From Heracleum sosnowskyi (taxonomy: Eukaryota; Streptophyta; Magnoliopsida; Apiales; Apiaceae): DNA of 64,000 nucleotides. Shown here one piece after another: positions 1-12,473 of this stretch. The notes beneath the pieces were generated by a model, which saw only the letters and a program-made list of their open reading frames with translations, had not been told where the DNA came from and did not search any database. Numbering within the stretch: position 1 is the first letter of the stretch; every line of letters starts with the position of its first letter. The stretch covers positions 64,816,006-64,880,005 of the forward strand of contig CM061245.1 of NCBI GenBank assembly GCA_030848705.1, in the 5' to 3' direction. A program made the translations under genes and the position numbers.

Positions 1-834
1 TGGGTTGGTCACCCAAATTTTGCTAAGTCCAAAGCTGAAGAATCTGAAAGGACGGAAATGCAAGCACTAGCAGTTGCTCAATCGCTTGAAGATGAAGAAA
101 CCCTACAGGAAGAAAAGGCTAAGGATGAAGCTAAGGAAGCTGGAAAGGAAAGGAAGAGTGTAAGGCAGCCAAAGGCTAGAGCTAAAAGGAATATGAACTT
201 TGACAAAGATGATTCTCAGGACACTGCTCAAGACTCTTCCACAACAAGTGCACATCAAATTCTTGTTGATCTACCTCATGAAGGAAAGTTGGCCTGTGAT
301 CCTGCACATCCTGTAGACAACCTGGTGGAAGTAAGAGGCATTGCAGCTTCTCAAAAATTACATGAGAGACTAGTTTTTACATTCAAGGGAGGTAGAGAAC
401 AAGTGTGGCCTCTCTATAGAATTTTAGGAGAAGACTATCAAACACTACTCTCAGTGTTTAGATGCTTTAAGAAGGACTTTGGCTTCACCAAAACAGCCAA
501 GTCTGAGGTGGTCTCCAAAATGTGTCAGATAAAGGCTAGCTGGAACAAGCCTGAGGCTCTTCCCAGGATGCTTAGAGTGCCCTCAACAGGAAAGAAGATC
601 CATCTTCAACCATACTGGATGATGGAATTTAAGGACAAGGACAATTGCAGAAGATTCTTCAGGATGGAAGACCAACTGGATAAGGCATCTAATCAAACTC
701 TAAAGTTTATGCAATCCATGCTTGGTGATCAAGATGAAGAGGAGAAAATCTTTTACAGAAGGCTACAGGTCCAAATTGAGGAAAACAACTCTAAGAGAGG
801 GAAGAAGACTATGCCACAAAGAAGACACAGATGA
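1..834 (+). CDS. C-terminal part of Copia accessory (env-like) ORF, 5' truncated by window
   Basis: The reading frame is open from base 1 (codon 1 = tgg) to a TGA at 832-834. The ATG at 58 is therefore probably internal and the protein starts outside the window. The visible part has a Lys/Glu-rich, coiled-coil-like stretch (around residues 15-50 from that ATG), then a globular-looking region with many aromatic residues, and a basic tail ending RRHR. No reverse transcriptase, integrase or zinc-knuckle motif is present. Its position, between pol (outside) and the purine tract at 1010-1020, matches the extra ORF of SIRE-type Copia elements, which has been called envelope-like without proven function. 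It does not resemble the accessory ORFs at 27481-31263 or 53104-55116 by eye, so it may belong to another family. Function unknown. Confidence 0.6.
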   Translation, partial: WVGHPNFAKSKAEESERTEMQALAVAQSLEDEETLQEEKAKDEAKEAGKERKSVRQPKARAKRNMNFDKDDSQDTAQDSSTTSAHQILVDLPHEGKLACDPAHPVDNLVEVRGIAASQKLHERLVFTFKGGREQVWPLYRILGEDYQTLLSVFRCFKKDFGFTKTAKSEVVSKMCQIKASWNKPEALPRMLRVPSTGKKIHLQPYWMMEFKDKDNCRRFFRMEDQLDKASNQTLKFMQSMLGDQDEEEKIFYRRLQVQIEENNSKRGKKTMPQRRHR

Positions 835-1020
835 AACATTTGCTCAGTCTAGAGGAGAACTTTTGGGCATTAGTCTTGTAAGTCTTGTATTTTGTCTAAA
901 ATATTATGAAGCTTAATGCATTTTCTACTTTTGTAATTTATGATGTATATGAGTGTTTTTGTTATCATCAAGTCTCTTGATTTATGGCTGTTATTCTATC
1001 AGTCATAAATTGGGGGAGAT
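835..1020 (+). other. 3' untranslated region and polypurine tract of the Copia element
   Basis: This AT-rich noncoding stretch follows the accessory ORF and ends in the polypurine tract ttgggggagat at 1010-1020, directly before the LTR start TGTTAGG. The tract would prime plus-strand DNA synthesis. I see no gene here. Confidence 0.75.
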
Positions 1021-2032
1021 TGTTAGGAATATGTTGTTCTTGATGATAAACATAAAACACTTAGTAGAATTTGTGTAAAGTCATTTTGTAGTTGTCAACG
1101 AAATGGCATGCTTTGCAGCATTCCGTTGACAGGAAGCTCATCAACGAAATGAGTGATGTAGAAATTGAACTGTACAATACTTCTAGTTTGATATGCATTT
1201 CATTGTAGATATTGGATAGGTTTTCTAAGTCATGTTGACTAAGTACTAGATAGGCAAAATAGGTTGGTTAATTGTAAATATATTATGCCTTGTAATTTTG
1301 CCTAAGTGAAGACATGTCAACGGTATGAAGATTACTCTGTCAACGGTATGGAGTTACTCATCAACGAAATGAAGATTACTCATCAACGAAATGAAGAATA
1401 AAGCTATCAACGAAACACATCTTACTGCTATCAACGAATCATTATCACTTTTCTGAATAGTTGACAAAGTGATAGTGACAGTTTTCTGACAGATCAAAAT
1501 GAGATGTGGAAGTGTACTTTGCATTGGAAACCATTAAAATGGACATGGGGAATAAGGAAACATTCCAATTTCCAATCTGGTTATTGAGTGGGATCACTAT
1601 AAGACTGAAGACAGAAGACAAAGATCTCCAAGGACCATTGGACAAAAGGGATGAAAAGTAAGCTACCGACGGTTATCTTTAGTGTACTTCAGTGTAGCCA
1701 AAAATAGCTTTGTAAACTTGGGAATATATATATATATAACCAAGTGTAGCAGTTAAAATTAAAGTAAGAGAAGAAAAACAAATAGATTGTATTAGTTATC
1801 TTTGAGAGCATACTTCTCTACATTCTTGTAACTGAGCAGCTGTGTACTTTTTGTATCACAGATTATTTCCGCAATAAAAATGACTTCAGTTGGAATTATT
1901 AAGCGCTTGTGGTTTTTATTTTATAAGTTAAATTTTAATTTGTAAGGTATTTTTAAGTTTGAAAAATATCAAGAATTGTATTCAACCCCCCCCCCCCCTT
2001 CTACAATTCTGTTAGGTCATTTGGGATTAACA
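1021..2032 (+). repeat. 3' LTR of SIRE-type Copia, 1012 bp
   Basis: The LTR starts TGTTAGGAATATG just after the polypurine tract and ends gggattaaca, giving TG...CA termini. A TATA-like AT run is at 1723-1739. A long C run (1986-1998) followed by cttctac precedes the end, as in other SIRE LTRs of this window (near 20365, 32570 and 57000). No second LTR is in the window for comparison. Confidence 0.8.
1094..1440 (+). repeat. Array of short CAACGAAATG-type motifs in LTR U3
   Basis: About nine copies of GTCAACGAAATG, TCAACGAAATG or GTCAACGGTATG occur between 1094 and 1440. The first, at 1094-1105, faces an inverted copy at 1119-1130 with one mismatch, so the pair could form a hairpin with a 13-base loop. 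The array lies upstream of the TATA-like run at 1723, in the promoter part of the LTR. Role unknown; a regulatory motif array is inferred. Confidence 0.65.
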
Positions 2033-5000
2033 CATATTCTGACTGGCGTCTGCACCGTCGAAGAGGTGCCTCAATGCGCCGCAACCGTCTGCAGTCCTTA
2101 AAACATTTCATTTTAATTAAAAACTTCCAATTCCAACTTAATACTTGGAGTTAGGTGTCGGAACAATCGATCACCTCAATAATTCAAACTATTACTTTCA
2201 ACTGTCTGGTTAACCATATCAACTGAATTAGGCTAAAACAAATGCATAAGAATTAGATTTCCAATCACAAGGAATCAAGGTAAAATCTGACAATACAAGG
2301 TGCTGCAAGGTATAAGTTATGAAATGAAATAGAATTCATCAAATCAAGAACAATAGGCTATCTCAATCTCAGGATAATAAAAGAATCTGGTTATGAAACA
2401 GTAATTAATTTAAGAATTGAAAACAGGAATCTTGATACGATACTCTGAACAAAAGAGTACAAGTTAGTAAACTTGCCTTAGGTCCTTCGCTATTACGTAA
2501 AGCCGAAGTACTATGATTCTCATCTTCTTCTATCTTATGTCATCACAATTCTCTATTCTGATAACTCTTGGTTCCATCACATATGCGGTTGCTACGAGTC
2601 TACACTGTCGAGATCGTGCCCGCCCAACTATTCACTAGTTAAATATAACATATACTTTAGCCTTCGTACTATAACTTCTACATAATATAAATGTTTATAA
2701 ACTTAAGCGCATATATATTCTACAGAAAATTTGGCATGACCTATTTGAACAGTGGACATTGCCCTGCTTTCAAAATACCAAAAGTACCAATCCAATCATC
2801 CACACACAATTCACAATTTATTTAATACTCAACTACTCTGCCTCGACTCGCAGTAAATATATAAGAAAATAATCCTGCATTAACTTGCAATAGCTTTATT
2901 TAGAAATAAGCAATCACATTCACATTCATCACTTAGCACATCAATTACCTAATTCACATGATTTCTATACTTCACGTAACACATAGCACATGGATGGACT
3001 GACAACTCCTATAATTATACAAATTCCTAGCTGCACATTTAACACATAATCACATTTCATTCACGTACGCATTTAAACTAGCTTATCATATCATATACAT
3101 TTACCAAATAATGTTCATTTAATAGTTCTGCCGGAAATTCGGCAGCACTTCCTCTATTTATATACTAATCCACCTGTTTTAAACTAATATCAACAACCAA
3201 GAATCAATTTACAAACTAACAGATTTACATATCTTAACTTAATCAATCTGAACTCACAATTATCAAATAACATACTCAACTCAGTATATCATCTAAACAC
3301 ATTCACGACTCCACAACAATTTACACAAACCATGTGACATGTAATAAGGTTGAAACTCTTTTTGGAAAATATTTGGTCTTCCTTTTATAAAGATTTGCAT
3401 ATAACAATCTATGGATCGAAAAACAATCATTATACTTTAAATCTGATTAACACTCGATTAATTAAAATCAATCAAGTCAAACAGATAATGAATAAATAAA
3501 TACTAAAATAATAAAATAGTTTGAAAATAATAATCAAATTTGATTTATAAATAATCAAAATTAAATAATAACCAATCTTAACTTAATTGGTCAATTAAAT
3601 TAATTTTATTATTATCTAAAATTGATTAAAAATAATCAAATTCAATTACTCTTTAACTCTAAGGGTTTTAAAACAATTAATAAAATAAATACTTAGATTT
3701 TACGAAATTTCGGCATGACCCGTTTGTAAACCGGACTAGCCAGAAATTTTGCATGCACTATGCTGCGTCCCCAGTCACAGGACGGATCACATAGTACAAC
3801 ACAACAATAACCTGTATATATCACAGTAATTAAACAACATAAATATCTCAACCATCACTACAACAGATCCCCTAACTGGGAATCAAACAAGAATACTAAA
3901 TCAATAGCACAACTAATTTACAACGCACACTAAACTTTAAGTACATCACTTTACGATATACAACTAACGATCTAAATTTACTCCAAACCAACTAAAATTT
4001 ATAAATACTTTATAACTTTGCACCACGTTACTAATTAATACACTTCAAGAACCTGCACAATAGGAAATAGAATATTAGATAATACCAAAAGCAGTTAACA
4101 CTGAAATTTATATACATATACCATCTAAAGACCTTCTGTCAAAACAATCCCTCTAAATACCTACACAATTCAATAAGTATCAATTTATAACAAAATAATA
4201 GGTTTATACACTAACCTCAACAAACATGGATTTCAAATCCATTTACTAAACAAAACATACTATTAGCTAATTATTATCAAAACAAATTTGTAAAATCAAC
4301 GCGACATATAACACAATTTACTTAACAATACGAAATGATAAATAACATATATGTCTTGAAATAAAATCATACACATCATTACTATTTTAACTTCACACAC
4401 CTAAACAATTTACATTACTCTTATAAAACGAATCTATATTTTTAATTACTACCAAAAACGAATTATAATCACACATAACTAATAAGAACGACTTATACAT
4501 ATCACAATTTAATCCACATAGGCACTTAGCACGTATTATCGACTTACTCTTATACATTATAGCACATATATCACATTGGTTCACAAATAGTTTTTATCAA
4601 ATTAATATAAGATTTATACAATAATTTATATAAAAATCGGACAGCACCTCCTTTATAAAATGAACTAACCTGTCGGAATGTAACCGACCCAAACAAGCAA
4701 TCAAGCAATCCTTTGCTTCTACACAACTCACAGGCATAACAATACATACTAATATATACTCTTCATAAACTTCTGACAATCCATGTACTTAATACTTAAC
4801 ATACATATCTATACTATTCATAATCCGAATAAATCACATATACAACTTCATTTATTCTCAAAATCAAACTAGTAATCAATAGTCATGTCATAGTCTTACT
4901 AATTACCACTTAACAACTAACAATTAACTTAATTAACTTTTAACAATTAACAACTCACATCATAATTCACTAAAACAAATTTTATTAACTAATCACATTT

Positions 5001-6083
5001 AAAAGCAATTTATAACAATGTTCAACAAACGATTCTATTAACACCCTAAAAAAAACAACCGAGTATATATTTAATTACCAAAAAAGGAATTGGTAATTAT
5101 CACATAATCACTAAACAAAAAATAAAATGAATTTATAACTAATACTCAAATAAAAATCAACTTTGTAAATACACAAGAATAATAAATAAATAAAAACGAA
5201 ATGAATAATCTAAATATTCGATTGTTATATATATACCCACTGAATTTTAAAGTATACAAGGCAGAAATCGGCAGTGAGAACTGATGGAACGGAGGGGACA
5301 GTGGCCGGAATACGACGCCGGAAAACCAAAGGAAATGGCGGCGGCCGGACTTCGGGCGGCAGCGGCGCAGTTTTGCGAAGCAACCACGGTGGCGTGCAGG
5401 AGGACTGGGAGTGGAGGTGGTGCTGCGGGGAAAAAAACGAACGGGGGGGGGGGGAGAAGACTTCTTCTTCTACTTTTGTTTTCTTTTCTCTTTTGCTTTG
5501 ACAGAAATGTGTGGTTTTAAATAGATAAGAATAGATTAGGTAGATTAAAGATAAGGATAACGACTACTACACTTTTATTAGCCCACTAACTGAAATTTAG
5601 CGGAACTAATACGATACTGAAAACATAAAATTTTAAATGAAATATTTCTAAAATAATTAAATCCAACTAATAAAATTTATTTATATACTAAAATCATTCT
5701 AAAAATATTTAAATGCACAAAATTCATAATTAAATGAATTTTAAACTTATTTACTTTAAACAATTTTGTCGGGCTCAAATTTACTAATAATTGTCGAAAA
5801 ATACTTTTAAACACATAATGCCGCATCACATATCCACATAATATTATTTTAAACATTTAATCACATACTGCAGAAATTTTCAAATTAATCTAAATAAATA
5901 AATATTACTATTTTTATTACTCAAATAAATAGGAAATTCGCACCTAATTTCCCAGATAAAATAACCAGCTTTCACAAATATTTTTAAATAAATACACTCA
6001 TAATTTCGTTCCTCTTCTTTGAGAAAAACAATAAAATATTTAAATAATAATATTAATAAACCCTGAAAATTCGGGTTACTACA
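2033..6083 (-). repeat. 3' LTR (copy A) of the minus-strand Tekay-type element, interrupted at its left end
   Basis: It is nearly collinear with 8053-12115. Differences are scattered substitutions, a 39 bp segment kept here (from 2047) but lost from copy B, and about 30 bp near 5343 lost here but kept in copy B. The remaining part of the LTR, equivalent to 7311-8052, should lie left of the Copia insertion, outside the window. A GC-rich patch occurs at 5280-5430. No gene is supported; the short open frames are matched by equally spurious ones in copy B. Confidence 0.85.
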
Positions 6084-7310
6084 ATTTACCCACCTTATAA
6101 GGATTCCGTCCTCGAAATCAGCTGAAGGTGTCACTAAGGTTCTTTTAATAACTTTTAACTCTGGTTGCATCCGTAATAATACTAATTCTTTAATATTTGA
6201 TACTTGTTATTTCTAGTCTGGTATTCTACCAGTTCCTCTATATAAGGCAAACCCGGTTATACTACTACACGTTACGCGTTACTAGTATTCTAATCGCATC
6301 TTGATCCGCTTTGACTCTTGGTAATCCCACCACAAAAGTTAACTAATTCCAACCTGCTTGGCATACTTCCAAGATTATTTGAGATAATCAGATTCATGAT
6401 ATTTTGAAGTGAAAAGATGTCGTATCATAAAGAGTGTCCCACAATTGTGGTAATCGAATTACGAATTTTAAAACGAACATTTCTGAAATAAAAGAATCAA
6501 TGAGAGACCAATATGATCAAATGAACCGATGTTGCGTGTGTTAGTTAAGACATTACTAAAGGTAATTAACCTTCTTGTGTTGCACAACACACAAGTGATG
6601 GCGTCCCATCAAGCTTCTATCACACAGACAGATAGTCCTTGTGTCCCCTATAAATAGGGTTGTTCGTCTCAGTTAGAGTAGAGATATATAAAATGAGTCT
6701 AAAGTCAACTTAACAATTAAAGCTTTTTGATGAGGAATTCTCAGATACACCCTTGGATTACAACTGAACAGATTCCAAAGGTACTACTTCCAGAAAAGAA
6801 TAACCAGAAAAGAAATTATTGGCACAATACGAGGAAATGATGATTTATCAATACTAGAGTTATTCTCGATTGAGGAAAAGTAGAAGTTCGAATATCACAA
6901 CATGACAGGGTTTAAAAAAATTTAAAGGAGTATCACGTAATTCATTAAGAAAGGAAATATTGCCAAGGTCTTCAGGTATGTCTTCTATATCAGCTCCTCT
7001 GATGGCTCGTCATTCGATTCTACGTTCTTCTGATACACGTCCTAAAGTTATCGATATCATACGTCATCGTCGTCCTGCAATAGTCTCTGAAGATTCCACC
7101 ACCTACATCTACAGTCGGAAGGATTTCTATCCAACTCAACCCAACTATGCTCAACTATCTCAAACGAGTACTATATCTTAAATTACTCATTGGTACTATA
7201 TCCAATAGTCCAACACGAACTCTACATGAGCTCTGACATTCCTTACATAACTATACACACTCCTACACACTCTCGTTTCTAGTTTACTATAACTCCGCTC
7301 TGATACCAAC
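6084..7310 (-). other. Short noncoding internal region of the Tekay-type element
   Basis: This 1,227 bp is all that lies between the two LTRs. On the minus strand it starts with the tRNA-iMet primer site and ends in a sequence resembling the 3' edge of Tekay pol plus a weak purine tract (complement of 6084-6102). No reverse transcriptase, gag or integrase motif is readable in any frame. A plus-strand frame at 6960-7181 has no recognisable motif and is probably chance. A near-palindrome around gcacaac occurs at about 6571-6597. Confidence 0.7.
7297..7308 (-). other. Primer-binding site (tRNA-iMet type), minus strand
   Basis: The plus strand reads gctctgatacca; the complement TGGTATCAGAGC matches the 3' end of plant initiator tRNA-Met. 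It is two bases from the LTR end at 7311, which fixes this element on the minus strand. Confidence 0.85.
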
Positions 7311-10300
7311 TGTGACGCCCCCAAATCCCGGGGTCAGTGGATTGGGTTGGGTCGTCACCTGAAATCTCGAATAAAATCGCCTGTTAAATACTAAACCAAT
7401 ACAATTATGACAACTGCGACCCCAACTCTACCAAGAATCTTTTAGGCTATAGTGCTAGAAACAAGAATCCAAACTTTATTAAACTTTAACTTACTTATAC
7501 AACAATACTCTTTACATAAATCTATAACACTGGTATAACTTCGATGTGAAGTATACCAGGCAAAACTAAATTTATACAATATTATATTTACTAGAAATCA
7601 ACTCTATACAATACCCTTACACTAGGTCCACATGCTCTGCATCAACTCATCTTCCCAACGTCATCTTGAATCATCTCGTTCCATAGTTATGCAATTAAAT
7701 ACTGGCAATCTACCTTTTCACTGGAGGGTTACAAGATAAAACAAACAAGAGTGAGCAAAAGAAGCTCAGCAAGTATATAGTACTGCACAAGATCAAATAA
7801 TGATGCAATAATAACAATACGTATAAAAATGAACTCAGCTGGCCAAGAAAATGGCAATATATGAGTGAATCAATTTAACTGGCAAAATGAACAATAATAA
7901 TAATCATTGTCAACTGTAAGTTAGAATTGGATTTTTACCGTGACGCAATGAGTTATAGTGGATGATCAGTCACACTAAAACTCCGGACCATACCCACGGT
8001 ATGTCCAAATACTGAACTGGATCCAAGGCCACATTGGCCACATACTAATATTCATATTCTGACTGGCGTCTGCAGTCCTTAAAACATTTCATTTTAATTA
8101 AAAACTTCCAATTCCAACTTAATACTTGGAGTTAGGTGTCGGAACAATCGACTACCTCAATAATTCAAACTATTACTTTCAACTGTCTCCTTAACCATAT
8201 CAACTGAATTAGGCTAAAACAAATGCATAAGAATTAGATTTCCAATCACAAGGAATCAAGGTAAAATCTGACAATACAAGGTGCTGCAAGGTATAAGTTA
8301 TGAAATGAAATAGAATTCGTCAAATCAAGAACAATAGGCTATCTCAATCTCAGGATAATAAAAGAATCTGGTTATGAAACAATAATTAATTTAAGAATTG
8401 AAAACAGGAATCTTGATACGATACTCTGAACAAAAGAGTACAAGTTAGTAAACTTGCCTTAGGTCCTTCGCTATTACGTAAATCCGAAGTACTATGATTC
8501 TCATCTTCTTCTATCTTATGTCGTCACAATTCTCTATTCTGATAACTCTTTGTTCCATCACATATGTGGTTGCTACGAGTCTGCACTACCGAGATCGTGC
8601 CCGCCCAACTATTCACTAGTTAAATATAACATATACTTTAGCCTTCGTACTATAACTTCTACATAATATAAATGTTTATAAACTTAAGCGCATATATATT
8701 CTACAGAAAATTTGGCATGACCTATTTGAACAGTGGACATTGCCGTGCTTTCAAAATACCAAAAGTACTAATCCAATCATCCACACACAATTCACAATTT
8801 ATTTAATACTCAAATACTCTGCCTCGACTCGCAGTAAATATATAAGAAAATAATCCTGCATTAACTTGCAATAGCTCTATTTAGAAATAAGCAATCACAT
8901 TCACATTCATCACTTAGCACATCAATTACCTAATTCACATGATTTCTATACTTCACGTAACACATAGCACATGGATGGACTGACAACTCCTATAATTATA
9001 CAAATTATTAGCTGCACATTTAACACATAATCACATTTCATTTACGTACGCATTTAAACTAGCTTATCATATCATATACATTTACCAAATAATGTTCATT
9101 TAATAGTTCTGCCGGAAATTCGGCAGCACTTCCTCTATTTATATACTAATCCACCTGTTTTAAACTAATATCAACAACCAAGAATCAATTTACAAACTAA
9201 CAGATTTACATATCTTAACTTAATCAATCTGAACTCACAATTATCAAATAACATACTCAACTCAGTATATCATCTAAACACATTCACGACTCCACAACAA
9301 TTTACACAAACCATGTGACACGTAATAAGGTTGAAACTCTTTTTGGAAAATATTTGGTCTTCCTTTTATAAAGATGTGCATATAACAATCTATGGATCGA
9401 AAAACAAACATTATACTTTAAATCTGTTTAACACTCGATTAATTAAAATCAATCAAGTCAAACAGATAATGAATAAATAAATACTAAAATAATAAAATAG
9501 TTTGAAAATAATAATCAAAATTAAATAATAACCAATTAATAAAATTCACCAATTAACTCTTAACTTAATTGGTCAATTAAATTAATTTCATTATTATCTA
9601 AAATTGATTAAAAATAATCAAATTCAATTACTCTTTAACTCTAAGTGTTTTAAAACAATTAATAAAATAAATACTTAGATTTTACTAAATTTCGGCATGA
9701 CCTGTTTGTAAACAAGACTAGCCATAAATTTTGCATGTACTATGCTGCGTCCCCAGTCATAGGACGGATCACATAGTACAGCACAACAATAACCTATATA
9801 TCACAGTAATTAAACAACATAAATATCTCAACCATCACTACAACAGATCCCCTAACTGGGAATCAAACCAGAATACTAAATCAATAGCACAACTAATTTA
9901 CAACTCACACTAAACTTTAAATACATCACTTTACGATATACAACTAACGATCTAAATTTACTCGAAACCAACTAATATTTATAAATACTTTATAACTTTG
10001 CACCACGTTACTAATTAATACACTTCAAGAACCTGCACAATAGGAAATAGAATATTAGATAATACCAAAAGCAGTTAACACTGAAATTTATATACATATA
10101 CCATCTAAAGACCTTCTGTCAAAACAATCCCTCTAAATACCTACACAATTCAATAAGTATCAATTTTTAACAAAATAATAGGTTTATACACTAACCTCAA
10201 CAAACATGCATTTCAAATCCATTTACTAAACAAAACATACTATTAGCTAATTATTATCAAAACAAATTTGTAAAATCAACGCGACATATAACACAATTTA

Positions 10301-11201
10301 CTTAACAATACGAAATGATAAATAACATATATGACTTGAAATAAAATCATACACATCATTACTATTTTAACTTCACACACCTAAACAATTTACATTACTC
10401 TTATAAAACGAATCTATATTTTTAATTACTACCAAAAACGAATTATAATCACACATAACTAATAAGAACGACTTATACATATCACAATTTAATCCACATA
10501 GGCACTTAACACGTATTATCGACTTACTCTTATACATTATAGCACATATATCACATTGGTTCACAAATAGTTTTTATCAAATTAATATAAGATTTATACA
10601 ATAATTTATATAAAAATCGGACATCACCTCCTTTATAAAATGAACTAACCTGTCGGAATGTAACCGACCCAAACAAGCAATCAAGCAATCCTTTGCTTCT
10701 ACAAAAATCACAGGCATAACAATACATACTAATATATACTCTTTATAAACTTCTGACAATCCATGTACTTAATACTTAACATACATATCTATACTATTCA
10801 TAATCCGAATAAATCACATATACAACTTCATTTATTCTCAAAATCAAACTAGTAATCAATAGTCATGTCATAGTCTTACTAATTACCACTTAACAACTAA
10901 CAATTAACTTAATTAACTCTTAACAATTAACAAGTCACATCATAATTCACTAAAACAAATTTTATTAACTAATCACATTTAGAAGCAATTTATAACAATG
11001 TTCAACAAACGATTCTATTAACACCCTAAAAAAACAACTGAGTTTATATTTAATTACCAAAAAACGAATTGGTAATTATCACAAAAACACTAACCAAAAA
11101 ATAAAATGAATTTATAACTAATACTCAAATAAAAATCGACTTTGTTAATACACAAGAATAATAAATAAAAAAACGAAATGAATAAACAAAATATTCGATT
11201 G

Positions 11202-11277
<76 letters not shown>

Positions 11278-12115
11278 AGTGAGAACTGATGGAACGGAGG
11301 GGATAGTGGCCGGAATAGGACGCCGGAAAACCAACGGAAATGGCGGTGGCCGGCGGAAGTCTGCACAGAACACGGCGGCCGGACTTCGGGCGGCAGCGGC
11401 GCAGTTTTGCGAAGCAGCCACGGTGGCGTGCAGGAGGACTGGGAGTGGAGGTGGTGCTGCAGGGAAAAAAACGAAGGGGGAGGGGTGAAAGACTTCTTCT
11501 TCTACTTTTGTTTTCTTTTCTCTTTTGCTTTGACAGAAATGTGTGGTTTTAAATAGATAAGAATAGATTAGGTAGATTAAAGATAAGGATAACGACTACT
11601 ACACTTTTATTAGTCCACAAACTAAAATTTAGCGGAACTAATACGATACTGAAAACATAAAATTTTAAATGAAATATTTCTAAAATAATTAAATCCAACT
11701 AATAAAATTTATTTATATACTAAAATCATTCTAAAAATATTTAAATGCACAAAATTCATAATTAAATGAATTTTAAACTTATTTACTTTAAACAATTTTG
11801 TCGGGCTCAAATTTACTAATAATTGTCGAAAAATACTTTTAAACACATAACGTCGCATCACATATCCACATAATATTATTGTAAACATTTAATCACATAC
11901 TGCAGAAATTTTCAAATTAATCTAAATAAATAAATATTACTATTTTTATTACTCAAATAAATAGGAAATTCGCACCTAATTTCCCAGATAAAATAACCAG
12001 CTTTCACAAATATTTTTAAATAAATACACACAGAATTTCGTTCCTCTTCTTTGAGAAAAACAATAAAATATTTAAATAATAATATTAATAAACCCTGAAA
12101 ATTCGGGTTACTACA
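7311..12115 (-). repeat. 5' LTR (copy B) of the minus-strand Tekay-type element, 4.8 kb
   Basis: On the plus strand it runs from TGTGACGCCCCC to GGGTTACTACA. A TATA-like sequence on the minus strand (complement of ggttttaaataga near 11546) lies beside a GC-rich patch at 11281-11490 that contrasts with the AT-rich remainder. Copy B has a (TA)n run of 71 bp where copy A has a different short sequence. At 4,805 bp this is very long for an LTR. No gene is supported inside it. Confidence 0.85.
11203..11273. repeat. (TA)n microsatellite, 71 bp
   Basis: This is an uninterrupted TA run inside LTR copy B. Copy A has only a few TA units at the matching place (about 5226-5235), so the run expanded or contracted after insertion, or its assembled length is uncertain. 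Confidence 0.9.
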
Positions 12116-12473
12116 CGCCGTCTGTGGGAAGACAACATCAACCATGGCAAACACATGAAGAACAAGTCGCGACACTCATACTTCTGAAGAGCTTCCTCTC
12201 ACCTCTGAGGCAGGTGCTCAAGGAAGCCAGCCACCGCCGACCACTAGCTCTCAAGGACCGGAAGTCCCGATTTCGGTTAAAGGGACGAATCCCCTGCAAA
12301 TAGTCGTTCATGGACCTAATCCACAAGAGACCACTCTCCAGTAACCAATCACAACAACCTCCCCACTGCTCATGAATGCACCAAGTGGCCTTCAACTTCA
12401 TACTACAGATCTTTCTTAATATGCAACTCAAACTCTTGGGATGCCAAACTATGGCATGCCTCCTTGACCCACG
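12116..12473 (+). other. Leader of the Tat element with remains of its primer site
   Basis: The stretch begins with the Tat-type primer region (cgccgtctgtggga), whose first bases are cut by the Tekay-type insertion. The rest is leader or the degraded start of gag. Short open frames on both strands show no recognisable motif. Confidence 0.6.

Larger units (their letters stand above)
1..2032 (+). mobile_element. 3' end of SIRE-type Copia retrotransposon (left end outside window)
   Basis: This is the accessory-ORF end, purine tract and 3' LTR of a plus-strand Copia element. The order ORF, ttgggggagat tract, LTR beginning TGTTAGG and C-run near the LTR end is typical of SIRE/Maximus elements. 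It is inserted in a minus-strand Tekay-type LTR. Sequence resumes at 2033 exactly where the sister LTR continues from 8053, which places the right junction at 2032/2033. The 5 bases after the junction (catat) are the expected target duplication; the left copy is outside the window. The lineage call rests on the layout, because gag and pol are not visible. Confidence 0.8.
2033..12115 (-). mobile_element. Minus-strand Tekay-type LTR element with very long LTRs and no coding region (non-autonomous)
   Basis: Two copies of one long sequence (2033-6083 and 7311-12115) flank only 1.2 kb. Read on the minus strand, each LTR begins TGTAGTAACCCG. LTR B ends ...GGGGGCGTCACA, followed two bases later by TGGTATCAGAGC, the tRNA-iMet primer site (complement at 7297-7308). 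Upstream of the other LTR, minus-strand gaggacggaatcc matches the sequence beyond the pol stop of the intact Tekay element (44677-44692, gaggacagaatcc). So 7311-12115 is the 5' LTR and 2033-6083 the 3' LTR, whose far end is displaced by the Copia at 1-2032. The right flank cgccg (12116-12120) should be one target duplication copy; it lies in the Tat primer site. The internal region is too short for gag-pol, so mobility would need proteins in trans. Confidence 0.8.

Noticed and set aside
4393..10759. Pairs of short minus-strand open frames at 4393-4779 and 10373-10759 that look like a duplicated gene
   Set aside because: They are the same positions of two LTR copies, with no protein motif; duplication comes from the LTR pair.
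5274..11552. Small Arg/Gly-rich open frames in the GC-rich patches
   Set aside because: Composition follows the GC-rich LTR patch; frames differ between the two copies and lack motifs.
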